This document shows, one piece after another, positions 7,921 through 15,565 of a stretch of DNA of 64,000 nucleotides. Below the pieces are notes generated by a model that searched no databases, was not told the DNA's origin, and worked only from the letters and a program-made list of their open reading frames with translations. The translations under genes and the position numbers were made by a program. Source of the DNA: CAZVNZ01 sp964628515 (GTDB lineage: Bacteria; Bacillota; Clostridia; Christensenellales; Christensenellaceae). The stretch's first letter is position 1. Every line of letters starts with the position of its first letter. The stretch covers positions 20,801 through 84,800 of the forward strand of contig CAZVNZ010000012.1 of the NCBI GenBank assembly GCA_964628515.1. Direction: 5' to 3'.

Positions 7921-8931
7921 TTATACACCTGCTTTTCTTCCACGTCTTAGTAGGAAAATAAAAAACGGTACTCCAAAAAGGGCGGTAATTACACCTACGG
8001 GCAACTCCTGCCCTTTTAGTACCATTCTTGCTATTGTATCACATATTAATAAATATACACCGCCACCCACCAAACATAAGGGCATTAGTTTTCTGTTGTC
8101 CGGCCCAATTACAAGCCTAAGGAGATGAGGTATCATAAGCCCCACAAAGCCTATTATGCCACTTACCGAAACCGCAGTTGCCGCTAACAGTGAGGTAAAT
8201 ATAAGCATATTTCTTCTGATTTTGTGGGTGTCTATTCCCATACTTTGAGAAACTTCGTCTCCGTTTAGCATTATGTTTAGTGGCTTTGCAAAGGAGATTA
8301 ACATGGTAGAGCAAACTATAATTACGGGGAGTGCAATGTATAGTTTTTCCCATGTCATGTTGGTTAGAGAGCCCATATTCCACATAATTACACTTTCCAT
8401 TTTATCTCTGTTTAAAAGCATAATTAAATAAATTACGGAAGTTAGCATGGCGCTCATAGAAAAACCGCTTAACAGCAAGGAAAAAGTAGATACCTTGCCA
8501 CGAATTTTAGATATATTATACACAATAAGCATTGCTGCCATTGCAAAAACAAAACTAAATACCGCAACGGTGGATGCTCCAAATACAGAAGAGCTTTGTA
8601 TAAATGTCATTGCTATGGTTGCGCCTAATGCCGCCCCCGAGGACATACCCAGTACAAATGGGTCTGCCATAGGGTTTTTAAACACTCCTTGCAAACAACA
8701 ACCCGAAACCGCAAGTGCCGCACCTACGGCAAACGCACCAACGGCACGGGGCAAACGTATATTTATAAATATATTTTGAGTTATTGCAGAGGCTTTTCCG
8801 CTTGCCAATTCTAAAAATTCTGCCACGGAAAAGCCGGAGCTTCCCAAGAAAAAAGCACATGCAAAGGCAACTACTCCGCTAATTGCCAAACCTATAAGCA
8901 AAAATTTGTACTTTGCACCGCTTTTAACCAT
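7921..8931 (-). CDS. btuC: B12 ABC transporter permease (FecCD/BtuC family)
   Basis: A 336-residue polytopic membrane protein of the FecCD family, with about ten hydrophobic segments. Family hallmarks are visible: RLPRAVGAFAVGAALAVSGC near residues 58-77, GAALGATIA, and the coupling region SVSGIIGFVGLMIPHLLRL. It forms the translocation pore with BtuD and receives substrate from the lipoprotein BtuF. It lies between btuF (17-base gap) and btuD (2-base gap). The corrinoid assignment comes from the riboswitch. Confidence 0.92.
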   Translation of the reverse strand: MVKSGAKYKFLLIGLAISGVVAFACAFFLGSSGFSVAEFLELASGKASAITQNIFINIRLPRAVGAFAVGAALAVSGCCLQGVFKNPMADPFVLGMSSGAALGATIAMTFIQSSSVFGASTVAVFSFVFAMAAMLIVYNISKIRGKVSTFSLLLSGFSMSAMLTSVIYLIMLLNRDKMESVIMWNMGSLTNMTWEKLYIALPVIIVCSTMLISFAKPLNIMLNGDEVSQSMGIDTHKIRRNMLIFTSLLAATAVSVSGIIGFVGLMIPHLLRLVIGPDNRKLMPLCLVGGGVYLLICDTIARMVLKGQELPVGVITALFGVPFFIFLLRRGRKAGV

Positions 8932-8948
8932 AAAAACTCCCTAATACC

Positions 8949-9839
8949 TTATTTATTAATAATATCGCTTATCATCTTAATTGCGTCGGCTATGCGAGGG
9001 CCCGGCCTTGAAAGGACGTCTGCATCTATTTGATAGGCTCTGCCCTCTTTTACAGCATCTAAATCTTTATATCCAAGTGCATTTTTAAGCCCGGCAAGCT
9101 CTCCGCCGTCCGAGGCAAGCAACACAATTTGTGGGTCTGCTTTAAGTAAATCTTCCATTTGATACTCAACCCACATAAATTCTATATCTTTAGTAATGGG
9201 TGTGCCACCTGCAATTTCTATTATGGTATTTATAAAACTGCCCTGTCCGCTTGTCCAGTTACCCATATCGCCGTAACTCATGGCATAATATACCCTTTTG
9301 CTTTCTTTAGGGGCACTACTTTTTGCAACCTCTTCCGCCTTTTTTATTTCTTCTATAATCTTACCTGCCTCAGTGCTTTTATTTAGTATTGTACCCATTA
9401 AATTAATTGCGGTGGGTATATCCTCGTATTTAGAGGCTTCTACCACCACTACGGGTATGCCCATCTTTTTTAGGTTTTCTACCGAGTCTTTTTGTAAACC
9501 AACGGCGGCAAACACAACATCCGGCTCTAAAGAAATTATTTTTTCTATATCCGGCCCGTTAAAATCGCCGACTACGGCTATGTTTTTTGTTTCCTCCGGG
9601 TAATTTGAAAATGCGTCTATGCCCACCAGTTTATCCCCCATTCCCATAGCAAAAACAGTCTCCGTGCCGGCAGGGGTCAGAGATACTATTTTTTCGGGTA
9701 CTGCCGTTAGTGTAACCGCCTCTCCGGACATATCCACAAGGTCGCCTACCGTTTGGGTGCTTGGTGTTGTGCCACAGGACGCAAGCATGCTTACCGCAAA
9801 CACAAGGATGATGCCTACCATTAAAATTCTTTTTGTCAT
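8949..9839 (-). CDS. btuF: B12/corrinoid-binding lipoprotein of the ABC transporter
   Basis: A 296-residue substrate-binding lipoprotein. The signal peptide has a lipobox LASC (cysteine 22), followed by a Thr/Ser linker and a type III binding-protein fold: RIVSLTPAGTE-like start (KIVSLTPAGTETVFAMG), then GDFNGPDIEKIISLEPDVVF, with a long backbone helix in the middle. It captures the corrinoid outside the membrane and delivers it to BtuC. ATG at 9839 is chosen because AAGGAG lies 9 bases upstream and the signal peptide starts there. A longer open frame upstream overlaps the riboswitch terminator and is not coding. It is the first gene after the riboswitch. Confidence 0.9.
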   Translation of the reverse strand: MTKRILMVGIILVFAVSMLASCGTTPSTQTVGDLVDMSGEAVTLTAVPEKIVSLTPAGTETVFAMGMGDKLVGIDAFSNYPEETKNIAVVGDFNGPDIEKIISLEPDVVFAAVGLQKDSVENLKKMGIPVVVVEASKYEDIPTAINLMGTILNKSTEAGKIIEEIKKAEEVAKSSAPKESKRVYYAMSYGDMGNWTSGQGSFINTIIEIAGGTPITKDIEFMWVEYQMEDLLKADPQIVLLASDGGELAGLKNALGYKDLDAVKEGRAYQIDADVLSRPGPRIADAIKMISDIINK

Positions 9840-9870
9840 AACTTCACTCTCCTTAATTTTTTTGGAGAAG

Positions 9871-9914
9871 AAAAAAATACCTTTTCTTTTCTGTAAGCGT
9901 CTTAGAAAAAGGTA
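9871..9914 (-). terminator. Riboswitch expression-platform terminator
   Basis: Read on the minus strand, ATACCTTTTTCT (from 9914) pairs with AGAAAAGAAAAGGTAT (ending at 9877), with a loop around ACGCTTAC, and is followed by an unbroken run of T (9876-9871). It lies between the aptamer and the btuF ribosome binding site. The G/A-rich strand just before it (GCTTACGATACC) could pair alternatively and act as antiterminator. This is a standard transcription-OFF layout. Confidence 0.8.
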
Positions 9915-9939
9915 TCGTAAGCCTTTCTTCCCGCCGAAG

Positions 9940-10112
9940 AAAAAACATTGTAACAATTGTCGCAAAGGTTTCCCGACTTAACATCCTCGCACTTGTTGCG
10001 CCTTCCCGAAATAAATTCAGTGACATAATGCAACAACTACTCCGTTTCACGGTAGCGGGGGCTGTAGTGGCTTTTCCACTTTCCCTTTTATAAAACAACA
10101 ACTAATTTAAAG
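9940..10112 (-). ncRNA. Cobalamin (AdoCbl-type) riboswitch aptamer
   Basis: Conserved cobalamin riboswitch blocks occur in the right order on the minus strand: AAAAGGGAA (around 10090-10080), a GTGGAAAAGCCAC stem-loop, GCCCCCGCTACCGTGA (10062-10047), a CACTG element, GGGAAGGCGCAACAAG and the B12-box-like AGTCGGGAAACCT (9978-9966). The B12 box differs from the textbook AGCCAGGAGACCT but keeps its pattern. It precedes btuF and is followed by a terminator. Cobalamin binding would therefore switch off uptake. The 402-base gap between btuF and argC is filled by this element, its terminator and the two divergent promoters. Confidence 0.93.
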
Positions 10113-10125
10113 TTTTCTTAGTTTT

Positions 10126-10154
10126 AAGATACCACATATGTTATAATATTACAA
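10126..10154 (-). promoter_or_regulatory. Promoter of the btu riboswitch transcript
   Basis: On the minus strand TTGTAA (10154-10149), 17 bases, then TATCTT (10131-10126), with a TGG just before the -10 (extended -10 form). It sits about 15 bases upstream of the aptamer and points into it. Confidence 0.6.
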
Positions 10155-10182
10155 TAGTTTTTTTTATTTGCAAAAACTATTG
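10152..10182. repeat. 11-bp inverted repeat between the btu and arg promoters
   Basis: CAATAGTTTTT (10152-10162) and AAAAACTATTG (10172-10182) are perfect inverted copies separated by 9 bases. The repeat overlaps the -35 of the btu promoter on one side and the -35 of the arg promoter on the other, so a protein bound here could affect both transcripts. Confidence 0.7.
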
Positions 10183-10196
10183 CATAATTATGCAAT
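10179..10196. promoter_or_regulatory. Perfect 18-bp palindrome, probable ArgR/AhrC operator
   Basis: ATTGCATAATTATGCAAT is an exact palindrome. It follows the ARG-box layout (TGAAT-4-ATTCA) with one symmetrical change per half-site. It overlaps the -35 of the promoter that reads into argC, which suits arginine-dependent repression. The assignment is by position and resemblance. Confidence 0.65.
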
Positions 10197-10208
10197 TTTA
10201 TGTATAAT
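10180..10208 (+). promoter_or_regulatory. argC promoter
   Basis: TTGCAT (10180-10185), 17 bases, consensus TATAAT (10203-10208). The -35 lies inside the palindromic operator. The argC start codon is 33 bases further on, after GGAGA. Confidence 0.7.
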
Positions 10209-10241
10209 TATAAATATAAAATATATATGGAGAATATTAAA

Positions 10242-11282
10242 ATGATAAATGTAGGAATTATAGGTGCAACGGGTTATGTGGGAGAAGAGCTGGTTAGATT
10301 GCTTACAAGCCACCCCGATGTAAATATTGCCCTGTTGGTATCAAAGAGCTTTTCGGGCAAAAGTATGAGTGATGTATATACGAATTTTTATGCACTTTCC
10401 AACTTGGTTTTGGAAGATACAGACATAAATGCAATTAAAAAAAAGTGCCAATTTGTGTTTTTGTGCCTCCCCCATGGGGAGTCCATTAAAATTGCGCCAC
10501 AGCTTTTGGCGGAAAATATTAAGGTAATAGATTTATCCGGAGATTTTAGATATAAGGATGCAACTGTATACGAGGAATGGTACGGCATTAAGCATACCTC
10601 CCCAGAAATTTTAAAAAACAGCGTTTACGGACTTAGCGAGTTTTTTAAACACGAGGTGGCAAACACTAATATGCTTGCAAACCCCGGTTGTTATACCACC
10701 ACAAGTATACTTGCCTTAGCCCCACTACTTAAAGAGGGCTTAATTAGTACAAAGGGCATAGTTATAGACGCAAAATCAGGCGTTAGCGGTGCAGGCAGGC
10801 AGGAAAAACTAAACTACTCCTTTTGCGAAACGCAGGGGAATTTTAGTGCCTATTCCGTAGTTAATCATCGGCATACATCGGAAATAGAAGAACAACTTAC
10901 CACCATTTCGGGCAAAGCTGTTAATCTACTGTTTACCCCCCACCTACTCCCTATAAAGCGAGGTATTCTTGCCACAATTTACGCAGATATTAAAGAGGGA
11001 GTATCCGAGAAGGATATTTATTCTGCTTACGAAAACGCTTATAAAGATGCGCTTTTCGTGCAAATAATGGCATTTAAAAGCCTTCCCCAACTAAAATATG
11101 TAGTAGGCTCAAACAACTGCCAAATTGGATTTGATATTTCTAAAAGAACGGGTAAAATAGTTATTGTCGCATGTCTTGATAACCTAATAAAAGGTGCGGC
11201 GGGCTCTGCAATACAAAACTTTAATATAATGAATAATATAGAAGAAACAACAGGACTACCACAGGTTGCTTGGTATTTATAA
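10242..11282 (+). CDS. argC: N-acetyl-gamma-glutamyl-phosphate reductase
   Basis: A 346-residue enzyme of arginine biosynthesis that reduces N-acetylglutamyl phosphate to the semialdehyde with NADPH. The N-terminal Rossmann loop GATGYVGEEL (about 7-16), the catalytic cysteine in ANPGCYTTT and the later KSGVSGAGR are all visible. ATG at 10242 is chosen because GGAGA lies 8 bases upstream and the Rossmann fold begins at once. A frame extending 14 codons upstream runs into the promoter and is rejected. It is the first gene of argC-argB-argD-GNAT. Confidence 0.95.
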   Translation: MINVGIIGATGYVGEELVRLLTSHPDVNIALLVSKSFSGKSMSDVYTNFYALSNLVLEDTDINAIKKKCQFVFLCLPHGESIKIAPQLLAENIKVIDLSGDFRYKDATVYEEWYGIKHTSPEILKNSVYGLSEFFKHEVANTNMLANPGCYTTTSILALAPLLKEGLISTKGIVIDAKSGVSGAGRQEKLNYSFCETQGNFSAYSVVNHRHTSEIEEQLTTISGKAVNLLFTPHLLPIKRGILATIYADIKEGVSEKDIYSAYENAYKDALFVQIMAFKSLPQLKYVVGSNNCQIGFDISKRTGKIVIVACLDNLIKGAAGSAIQNFNIMNNIEETTGLPQVAWYL

Positions 11283-11312
11283 GTAAAGACAAAATACGAG
11301 GAGAAATGCAAA

Positions 11313-12176
11313 ATGGAGAAATTTTTAGAAAAAGCAAATATGTTAATTGAGGCGTTGCCATATATTCAAAGATTATCGGGAAAAACGGTAATAATTAAGT
11401 TTGGCGGTGCGGCAATGCTTAGCGAAGAATTAACTAAAAAGGTTTTAGAGGACGTTACCCTACTAAAATTTGTAGGCATCAACCCAATACTCGTGCACGG
11501 TGGCGGTCCGGAAATTAACAGCACCCTTACCGCCCTTGATATTGAGCCACAATTTGTGGACGGCTTGCGTGTTACGGACGATGCAACCATGGGTATTGTG
11601 CAAATGGTACTTACAGGCAAAATCAACAAAGAAATAACTGCAAAAATAAACAGTTTGGGTGGTCTTGCCATAGGGCTTTGCGGTATAGACGGCAATATTA
11701 TTAAAGCAAAAAAAGCCCCACTTAAAAACGGTATAGATTTAGGCAATGTGGGGAAAATTACAAGTATTAATACTAACCTACTGAAAACCCTTACGGGAGA
11801 TGCATACATACCCGTAATTGCGCCCATTGGCGTTGACGAAACAGGCAAAAGCTACAACATAAACGCAGATACCGCCGCCGCAGAAATTGCAGCATCACTA
11901 AAAGCGGAAAAGCTAATATTTTTAACGGATACAGACGGTATAAGGGAGCATCCCGAGGACGAAAATTCTTTGGTATTTGCCGCCTCTCGCAAGGAAATTT
12001 TAGCTATGATAGCCAACAAGCAAATAACCGGTGGAATGCTGCCAAAGGTACAGGCGTGTTTAAATGCGTTAGAGAATGGTGTTGTGCGCACGCATATTTT
12101 AAACGGCACTATTCCCCACCCCATTATTTTAGAAATATTTACGGATTCCGGTATAGGAACTATGGTTACGGAGTAA
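11313..12176 (+). CDS. argB: Acetylglutamate kinase
   Basis: A 287-residue amino-acid kinase that phosphorylates N-acetylglutamate. It shows VIIKFGGAAM (about 26-35) for ATP binding, the HGGGPEIN loop that binds substrate, the NADTAAAEIA region and FLTDTDGI. The GAGGAG site lies 8 bases upstream of ATG. It lacks the extra N-terminal helix of the arginine-inhibited hexameric forms as far as I can judge (the helix before FGG is short), but feedback behaviour cannot be read safely. It follows argC by 30 bases and precedes argD by 4. Confidence 0.95.
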   Translation: MEKFLEKANMLIEALPYIQRLSGKTVIIKFGGAAMLSEELTKKVLEDVTLLKFVGINPILVHGGGPEINSTLTALDIEPQFVDGLRVTDDATMGIVQMVLTGKINKEITAKINSLGGLAIGLCGIDGNIIKAKKAPLKNGIDLGNVGKITSINTNLLKTLTGDAYIPVIAPIGVDETGKSYNINADTAAAEIAASLKAEKLIFLTDTDGIREHPEDENSLVFAASRKEILAMIANKQITGGMLPKVQACLNALENGVVRTHILNGTIPHPIILEIFTDSGIGTMVTE

Positions 12177-12180
12177 GATT

Positions 12181-13344
12181 ATGAAAGATATTATACAAAA
12201 GGACAATCAATATTTTTTTAATGTATTTGGCAAGCGAATAGCACAACTAACCCACGGAGGAAACTGTAATTTATACGACGAAAACGGGAAAAAATACACG
12301 GATTTTCTTGCAGGCATTGCAGTAAACTGTTTGGGGTACAGCGACGAGGGGTTTAAAACTGCGGTTAAAAATCAGGTGGATTCTTTAATACACGTAAGCA
12401 ATTATTTTTATAACGAGCCTCAAACCTTGCTTGCAGAGGAGTTATGCACTAAAACCGGCTTTAGCAAAGTGTTTTTTTCCAACAGCGGTGCGGAGGCTAA
12501 CGAGTGTGCAATAAAAATTGCCAAAAAATACGCTTTTGAGAAAGGCATTATAAATGGCGAGTTTATTACACTTAAAAACAGCTTTCACGGGCGTACGGTT
12601 GCAACACTTTTTGCAACAGGGCAGAATAAATTTCATGTACCCTACAACCCCTCCCCCTACCCTTTTAATTATATTGATGCAAATGATTTAGCGCAACTAA
12701 ATACAATTACAAAGGATACCTACGGAGTTATAATAGAGGTTATACAAGGCGAGGGGGGTGTAATTCCCTTAAATATGGAATATGTCAAAAATTTAAGAGA
12801 AATTTGCACAAAATACGATGTGCCTTTAATTATAGACGAAGTACAAACGGGTATGGGGAGAACAGGCAAGTTTTTAGCACAAGAGCATTACGGCATAAAG
12901 GGAGACATTGCTACCCTTGCAAAAGGACTGGGTAACGGTATTCCCATTGGTGCGTGTTTGGCATACAGTAAATTTGCCGACGTCTTTAAACAGGGCGACC
13001 ACGGCTCTACCTTTGGTGGAAATTTGCTTGCATGCAGGGCAGGACTTTATGTAACACAGCATATAGAGCCTTTGTTTTCCCACATAACTACCGTAGGCGA
13101 ATACTTTAGAGAAAAGCTAAAATGCATTAGTAAAAAAATAATTGATGTTAGAGGGTTGGGTCTTATGATAGGCGCACAGCTATGTGAGGATGTTTCTGCC
13201 CACGATGTATTTAAGACGCTGTTTGAAAAGGGTTTTATAATCGGTACATCAGGTTTTAACACTCTGCGGTTTGTACCTCCATATATCATCACAAAAAAAG
13301 AAATAGACGAGGTAATACACGTTTTGGGGGAGGTGCTTAACTAA
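12181..13344 (+). CDS. argD: Acetylornithine aminotransferase
   Basis: A 387-residue class III PLP aminotransferase that converts N-acetylglutamate semialdehyde to acetylornithine. It shows FSNSGAEANE (about 99-108), the IIDEVQTGMGRTG segment with the PLP-binding aspartate, and TLAKGLGNGIP with the Schiff-base lysine. Length and motifs are standard. The stop TAA overlaps the ATG of the next gene by one base (TAATG), so translation is coupled. Confidence 0.94.
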   Translation: MKDIIQKDNQYFFNVFGKRIAQLTHGGNCNLYDENGKKYTDFLAGIAVNCLGYSDEGFKTAVKNQVDSLIHVSNYFYNEPQTLLAEELCTKTGFSKVFFSNSGAEANECAIKIAKKYAFEKGIINGEFITLKNSFHGRTVATLFATGQNKFHVPYNPSPYPFNYIDANDLAQLNTITKDTYGVIIEVIQGEGGVIPLNMEYVKNLREICTKYDVPLIIDEVQTGMGRTGKFLAQEHYGIKGDIATLAKGLGNGIPIGACLAYSKFADVFKQGDHGSTFGGNLLACRAGLYVTQHIEPLFSHITTVGEYFREKLKCISKKIIDVRGLGLMIGAQLCEDVSAHDVFKTLFEKGFIIGTSGFNTLRFVPPYIITKKEIDEVIHVLGEVLN

Positions 13345-13862
13345 TGGAGCAAATACTTTTAATTAAGGCAACTAAGAGCGACGCAAAGGAAATACTAAAC
13401 ATTACAAAATTAGCTTTTGATTTATACGCAAAGGAAATACGAAAACGTGAAAGCATAGCCGCTTTATACGAAACGGAGGCGGACGTAATAGCGGATATTA
13501 AAACAAAAAACGTATATGTAGCCAAAATTGACGGCGTAATGGTGGGTAGTGTGCGTGTCAAGAATTTAACTGAAGGCATTGCATATTTATCCAGATTTTC
13601 CATACATCCGGACGTACAAAACTTGGGTATAGGCGGATTGTTGCTTGAAAAGGTTAAGCTTGAGTGTGCAAATATGGGTATTAAGGCAATAGCCCTGCAC
13701 ACCGCATCTAAAATGCGCTCCACCGTTGCATTTTACTTAAAAAACGGATATTACATACACTCAATTTCCAAAGACAGCGATTATATTCGTGCTTTTATGG
13801 TAAACGAAATTGTAGAAATGGACGAAATGTTTGACTACGAGAGCATAGTAAACAAGAATTAG
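13344..13862 (+). CDS. GNAT acetyltransferase coupled to argD; candidate short N-acetylglutamate synthase
   Basis: A 172-residue GNAT protein. Motif A is intact: LSRFSIHPDVQNLGIGGLLLEKV (split here as RFSIHPDVQ then NLGIGGLL, about residues 83-100) supplies the acetyl-CoA loop, and FYLKNGY is the usual C-terminal strand. It is translationally coupled to argD. No argJ (ornithine acetyltransferase) is present in this operon, where it usually lies between argC and argB. The pathway needs an acetylglutamate source, so this gene could be a short-form N-acetylglutamate synthase. That role is inferred from position; sequence alone supports only GNAT. Confidence 0.75.
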   Translation: MEQILLIKATKSDAKEILNITKLAFDLYAKEIRKRESIAALYETEADVIADIKTKNVYVAKIDGVMVGSVRVKNLTEGIAYLSRFSIHPDVQNLGIGGLLLEKVKLECANMGIKAIALHTASKMRSTVAFYLKNGYYIHSISKDSDYIRAFMVNEIVEMDEMFDYESIVNKN

Positions 13863-13934
13863 CTACCTTAATGTTTGACATTTAAGTTAATAGTTGATAT
13901 TATTATAATGATTTTTAAATTTAAGGAGAATTTT

Positions 13935-14225
13935 ATGGTTTCTTTAATTATAGGTTTAATTGCACTTGCAATGCTGATATTATCTTGGTTTCCTAGCCTT
14001 GGGCTTGGCTTTTTTGCATTTATAAGTTTTGTGCTTGCAATAGTGGCATCCGCAACGGGTAAAAAGATGATGAAGGTAGACCCTTCGGATAAAAACGCAA
14101 GGGCAGGTAAAACCATAGGTACTATTGTTATTGTAATTTCTGTATTAAGAGTTATATTATACATTGTGGCAATATTTGTCCCCATTGCCTTTGGTGCGTG
14201 GGCACTAAGCTCTATTACCGGTTAA
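13935..14225 (+). CDS. Small membrane protein, first of a paralogous pair
   Basis: A 96-residue protein with three hydrophobic segments (about 2-22, 24-42 and 61-90) and a short basic/acidic loop GKKMMKVDPSDKNARAGK between the second and third. ATG at 13935 follows AAGGAG by 6 bases. The layout (helix, P-x-L turn, helix, K-M-x-K loop, helix) resembles small DUF4190-like membrane proteins. It and the next gene look like tandem duplicates. The gap after the GNAT gene is 72 bases, so it may belong to the arg transcript. Function unknown. Confidence 0.75.
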   Translation: MVSLIIGLIALAMLILSWFPSLGLGFFAFISFVLAIVASATGKKMMKVDPSDKNARAGKTIGTIVIVISVLRVILYIVAIFVPIAFGAWALSSITG

Positions 14226-14228
14226 ATT

Positions 14229-14504
14229 ATGGTTACATTAATATTAATAGTTGCATCCCTTACATTTAATGTATTTTCTTATGTACCCACTTTAAGCTGG
14301 CTTTCTATTGTAGCATTTACCCTTTCCGTCTGCACTTGGGTGCTTAGCAGAAAAATGTACAAACTAAACAACACGGATAACAACTCAAAAATTATAATGA
14401 TACTAAGCATAATTTCCACCTTTGTGGGTTTGTTTGGCATTGTGTACAACTTCTTATTGGGTGGCCTGCTTTTTGGCTATATGAGTGGATTTATGAGTAA
14501 TTAA
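14229..14504 (+). CDS. Small membrane protein, second of a paralogous pair
   Basis: A 91-residue protein, three bases after its neighbour, with the same plan: an N-terminal helix, P-T-L turn, second helix, SRKMYKLNNTDNNSK loop, third helix. Aligning the two by eye keeps the hydrophobic segments, the K-M residues and a D-x-x-D/N loop, which supports local duplication and divergence. It ends in a Gly-rich hydrophobic tail. Function unknown; no enzyme motif is visible. Confidence 0.7.
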   Translation: MVTLILIVASLTFNVFSYVPTLSWLSIVAFTLSVCTWVLSRKMYKLNNTDNNSKIIMILSIISTFVGLFGIVYNFLLGGLLFGYMSGFMSN

Positions 14505-14532
14505 TCTCCATCTTTTCTTTTTTATGGTGATA

Positions 14533-14598
14533 TTGGCAAACGGATAAGCTTTAGTGGTTTGGAGGTTTGGGGGTTTGGGGGTGTGTATATTTTGCCAA
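14533..14598. other. G-rich tract between 8-bp inverted repeats
   Basis: TTGGCAAA (14533-14540) and TTTGCCAA (14591-14598) are perfect inverted copies. The interior holds a run of G tracts (GG, GG, GG, GGGGG, GGGGG separated by TTT or A, 14556-14581), which stands out in this AT-rich genome and could form a quadruplex on the plus strand. It lies between the plus-strand arg block and the convergent pyr block. Confidence 0.6.
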
Positions 14599-14614
14599 AC
14601 TAATTTCTTTAGTA

Positions 14615-14929
14615 TTAGGCATCTATTCTTACACCTTCTTTATTAATTGCTTTATAATAAGGCAGTGTGTCTTTGTATTCTTCAAATTCGCTGAGGGGTA
14701 TTTCGTTAATGCTAAGTAAAATCTCGAATTTCATCATAATATAGTTCATTAGCTCTACAATTTTACAATCATATTTTTTTATTTCTTCCCTACCCATATT
14801 AACTATAAGTGCAATATCAACATCACTTTCATCATTAAAATCCTGCCTTGCGCAAGATCCATACAAAATAACTGCTGTCAGCCTATCCTTAAATAAAGCC
14901 TGCATTTTAGATGTCGCTTCTCTTAACAT
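14615..14929 (-). CDS. Orphan MNT-type minimal nucleotidyltransferase
   Basis: A 104-residue DNA polymerase beta-superfamily nucleotidyltransferase. The catalytic signature is intact: LYGSCARQDFNDESDVDIAL (about 23-42), GS followed by two aspartates in SDVD. Such MNT proteins usually pair with a HEPN protein, where MNT adenylylates the HEPN toxin. No HEPN gene lies on either side: upstream is pyrE and downstream is a 110-base non-coding gap. There is no clear ribosome binding site at ATG 14929. An in-frame open stretch of about 20 codons upstream has no ATG. It is read in the same direction as the pyr genes, 59 bases after pyrE. Confidence 0.8.
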   Translation of the reverse strand: MLREATSKMQALFKDRLTAVILYGSCARQDFNDESDVDIALIVNMGREEIKKYDCKIVELMNYIMMKFEILLSINEIPLSEFEEYKDTLPYYKAINKEGVRIDA

Positions 14930-14988
14930 TGTATCAAGGGTTTGCTTAGTAATACTACACCTCGCTGTATTCCTGTTTTTAAAAATTC

Positions 14989-15561
14989 CTACTTCCTACT
15001 CCCCGGCTTTACAGGTTTACTGCCACCTTTGCATAGCGGACAATCGTCTGCATCAAAGGAAATAACTTCCATAGTAAGTACCGCTTTAAAGGGTACATCA
15101 AAGGTAACCGTCCCGTTGCTCCTATCTACAACGCTGCCTACACCAACCACATTTGCGCCTTGCGCCTTTAACAGCTCAATAACCTCTTTTACAGAGCCAC
15201 CCGTTGTAACTACATCCTCGGTAACCAAACAGTTTTGCCCTTTTAGCACCTCAAATCCACGGCGAAGTGCCATTTTGCCCTCTACACGCTCTGCAAAAAT
15301 GTTTTTTACATTTAGTTGTCTGGACATCTCGTATGCCATTATAATACCGCCTATTGCAGGGCCTACAACAATATCTATTTTAGTGTCCGAAAACTGCTGT
15401 GCCAACTGCTTGCAAATAATCTCCGATGTGTCGGGATATTGAAACAACTTTGCGCACTGCATATATTTATCCGAATGTCTGCCCGATGTAAGTAAAAAAT
15501 GCCCCTCCAACATTACTTCCTTTTCTTTAAAAATGCTTATTATTTCCTCTTTGCTTAACAT
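14989..15561 (-). CDS. pyrE: Orotate phosphoribosyltransferase
   Basis: A 190-residue type I phosphoribosyltransferase that joins orotate to PRPP, giving OMP. The PRPP loop TEDVVTTGGSV (about 116-126) with its two acidic residues is intact, preceded by the hydrophobic strand NCLV. The N-terminal LLTSGRHSDKYMQCA is typical of PyrE. AAGGAG lies upstream of ATG. It follows pyrD by 4 bases and is the last pyr gene of the operon. Confidence 0.95.
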   Translation of the reverse strand: MLSKEEIISIFKEKEVMLEGHFLLTSGRHSDKYMQCAKLFQYPDTSEIICKQLAQQFSDTKIDIVVGPAIGGIIMAYEMSRQLNVKNIFAERVEGKMALRRGFEVLKGQNCLVTEDVVTTGGSVKEVIELLKAQGANVVGVGSVVDRSNGTVTFDVPFKAVLTMEVISFDADDCPLCKGGSKPVKPGSRK

Positions 15562-15565
15562 AAAA

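Noticed and set aside
9853..10101. Minus-strand open frame upstream of btuF
   Set aside because: It overlaps the cobalamin riboswitch and its terminator and has no protein motif.
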